Source of the DNA: an uncultured Lachnospiraceae bacterium
GTDB lineage: Bacteria > Bacillota > Clostridia > Lachnospirales > Lachnospiraceae
Assembly (NCBI GenBank): GCA_934351705.1
Contig: CAKRJK010000090.1
Location: 1 to 6,288 of the forward strand
Length of the DNA: 6,288 nt
Reading direction: 5' to 3'
Position numbers and translations under genes: made by a program. Below are positions 5,749 to 6,288 of this stretch, in pieces (position 1 is the stretch's first letter; each line of letters begins with the position of its first letter). Below the pieces are notes generated by a model that saw only the letters and a program-made list of their open reading frames with translations, was not told the origin of the DNA and did no database searches.

Positions 5749-5763
5749 CTCTTTGATATATTT

Positions 5764-5769
5764 ATCATA
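5764..5769 (-). promoter_or_regulatory. Extended -10 of the esterase-like/PAS operon
   Basis: The minus strand reads TGA-TATGAT, an extended -10, with GGGAAA (a poor -35) 17 bp upstream. It lies exactly 31 bp from the TGTAAGC half-site, as in the ABC promoter. Predicted start of transcription is near 5757, about 25 bases before the ATG at 5732. Confidence 0.65.
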
Positions 5770-5800
5770 TCAGAAAAGGACGCGTTTTTCCCTTTCGTTG

Positions 5801-5838
5801 GCTTACATTTGGTTATGTAATCTTACATTTTTGTAAGA
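5801..5838 (-). promoter_or_regulatory. Putative BceR-type operator upstream of the esterase-like/PAS operon
   Basis: On the minus strand there is a perfect inverted repeat TCTTACA-AAAA-TGTAAGA (5838-5821), then the half-site ATGTAAGC (about 5808-5801), again with a 20-bp offset between the TGTAAG units. An extra ATGTAA on the plus strand (5815-5820) makes this copy denser. It matches 1048-1085 in motif, spacing and distance to the -10, while the DNA in between differs. Conserved geometry with diverged filler points to a shared regulator and not a recent duplication. Confidence 0.75.
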
Positions 5839-5857
5839 TACGGTGTTTTGCCGTTTT

Positions 5858-6288
5858 TTACTGTCGGTCAAACTTTCCGAGGAACAGATGGATTCCAAGA
5901 ATCGCATTAAAGACAACCGCCGAAAATGTACTGAACCTCTCCGCAATTCCAAATAAGGATTTTGGCAAAGCATTTGTTCCGATTGCTCCTGCAAACATTG
6001 CCGCGAGACAAACGACTGCCCAAATGCCGAGTGACTTCATCCCCTCTTTTTTTGCACCGATTGCAATCAATATCAGAGAAACAATCGAGGATACTACAAC
6101 CGCAACCGTGATCGCTAAATGCATGATATTGTGTATGCAGAGATTTTCCGCATCCGAAACCCACGGGAAACATTGGTATCCGACATTGCAAAGCCATTCC
6201 ATAGCAGCAAAAAGATATACGCCCACCCGCAATTTCTTTGACTTACAGCCCGCTACCGCAACACATACCGCCATAATAGAGACAACGG
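5858..6288 (-). CDS. DUF998-like multi-pass membrane protein, C-terminal part (5' end beyond the window)
   Basis: A minus-strand frame ending at TAA 5860-5858 and open to the right edge. An ATG at 6274 exists, but the frame continues upstream (VVSI before MAVCVAVAG) within a hydrophobic helix, so the true start is probably outside. The visible part of about 142 residues holds roughly five hydrophobic segments: the edge helix, KLRVGVYLFAAMEWLCNVGY, HLAITVAVVVSSIVSLILIAIG, LGIWAVVCLAAMFAGAIG and FSTFSAVVFNAILGIHLFLG. The CIHNIMHLAI segment before a helix and the GIAERFSTFSAVVFN ending resemble DUF998 proteins (about 200 residues, six helices, function unknown). The resemblance is from memory of the family pattern and is moderate. 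It ends 20 bp before the operator at 5838 with no clear terminator, so it may read through into the esterase-like operon. Confidence 0.7.
   Translation of the reverse strand, partial: VVSIMAVCVAVAGCKSKKLRVGVYLFAAMEWLCNVGYQCFPWVSDAENLCIHNIMHLAITVAVVVSSIVSLILIAIGAKKEGMKSLGIWAVVCLAAMFAGAIGTNALPKSLFGIAERFSTFSAVVFNAILGIHLFLGKFDRQ

Noticed and set aside
5840..5859. Plus-strand hairpin ACGG-TGTTTTG-CCGT followed by six T as a terminator
   Set aside because: The stem is only 4 bp and no plus-strand gene lies upstream. It probably arises by chance next to the operator.
1..6288. CRISPR arrays, tRNA or rRNA genes, insertion sequences, riboswitches
   Set aside because: No spaced direct-repeat array, no tRNA cloverleaf, no rRNA-like sequence, no transposase and no long structured leader was found.

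Overview
The window looks like a chromosomal segment from a low-to-moderate GC Gram-positive anaerobe, probably Clostridia and perhaps Lachnospiraceae. The grounds are AT-rich intergenic DNA, strong AGGAGG-type ribosome sites, sigma-A promoters, a Bce-type antimicrobial-peptide sensing and resistance module, and a small CHNP-motif PAS protein of a kind I recall from Clostridia. The assignment rests on protein style and codon use only. No RNA gene, CRISPR array, transposase or insertion sequence is visible, and no gene-free stretch exceeds about 170 bases.

Layout, left to right. At 1-2756 there is a minus-strand Bce-like module, in transcription order: OmpR-type response regulator (2085-2756), short intramembrane-sensing-type histidine kinase (1099-2088), ABC ATPase (184-951) and the first 63 codons of an FtsX-type permease (1-191, cut by the window edge). 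The regulator and kinase overlap by 4 bp and the ATPase and permease by 8 bp. At 2883-3628 lie two small divergent XRE-like regulators, each with a near-consensus promoter. A 32-bp perfect palindrome (3647-3678) closes the right-hand one and the convergent gene beyond it. At 3664-5732 there is a second minus-strand operon: a membrane-anchored erythromycin-esterase-family protein with a multi-helix C-terminal domain, then a PAS-domain protein. At 5858-6288 is the C-terminal part of a DUF998-like membrane protein, open at the right edge.

How it fits together. The promoters of the ATPase gene and of the esterase-like gene share the same architecture: an inverted repeat CTTACA-N4-TGTAAG, a TGTAAGC half-site exactly 20 bp further downstream, then exactly 31 bp to an extended -10 (TGN-TATACT or TGN-TATGAT) with no recognisable -35. 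This resembles target sites known for BceR-type regulators. The simplest reading is that the kinase/regulator pair encoded here switches on both the ABC transporter and the esterase-like/PAS operon, which would make the esterase-like protein a second effector in a peptide-antibiotic or envelope-stress response.

The most unusual local feature is the start of the esterase-like gene. The only well-placed ribosome site and ATG lead into a run of nine A residues, after which the frame is wrong and stops after 12 codons. One extra A, or two fewer, would join it to the long reading frame and give a textbook KKKRHR-plus-hydrophobic membrane anchor. This could be a sequencing error, a phase-variable switch, or transcriptional slippage on an A9 tract.
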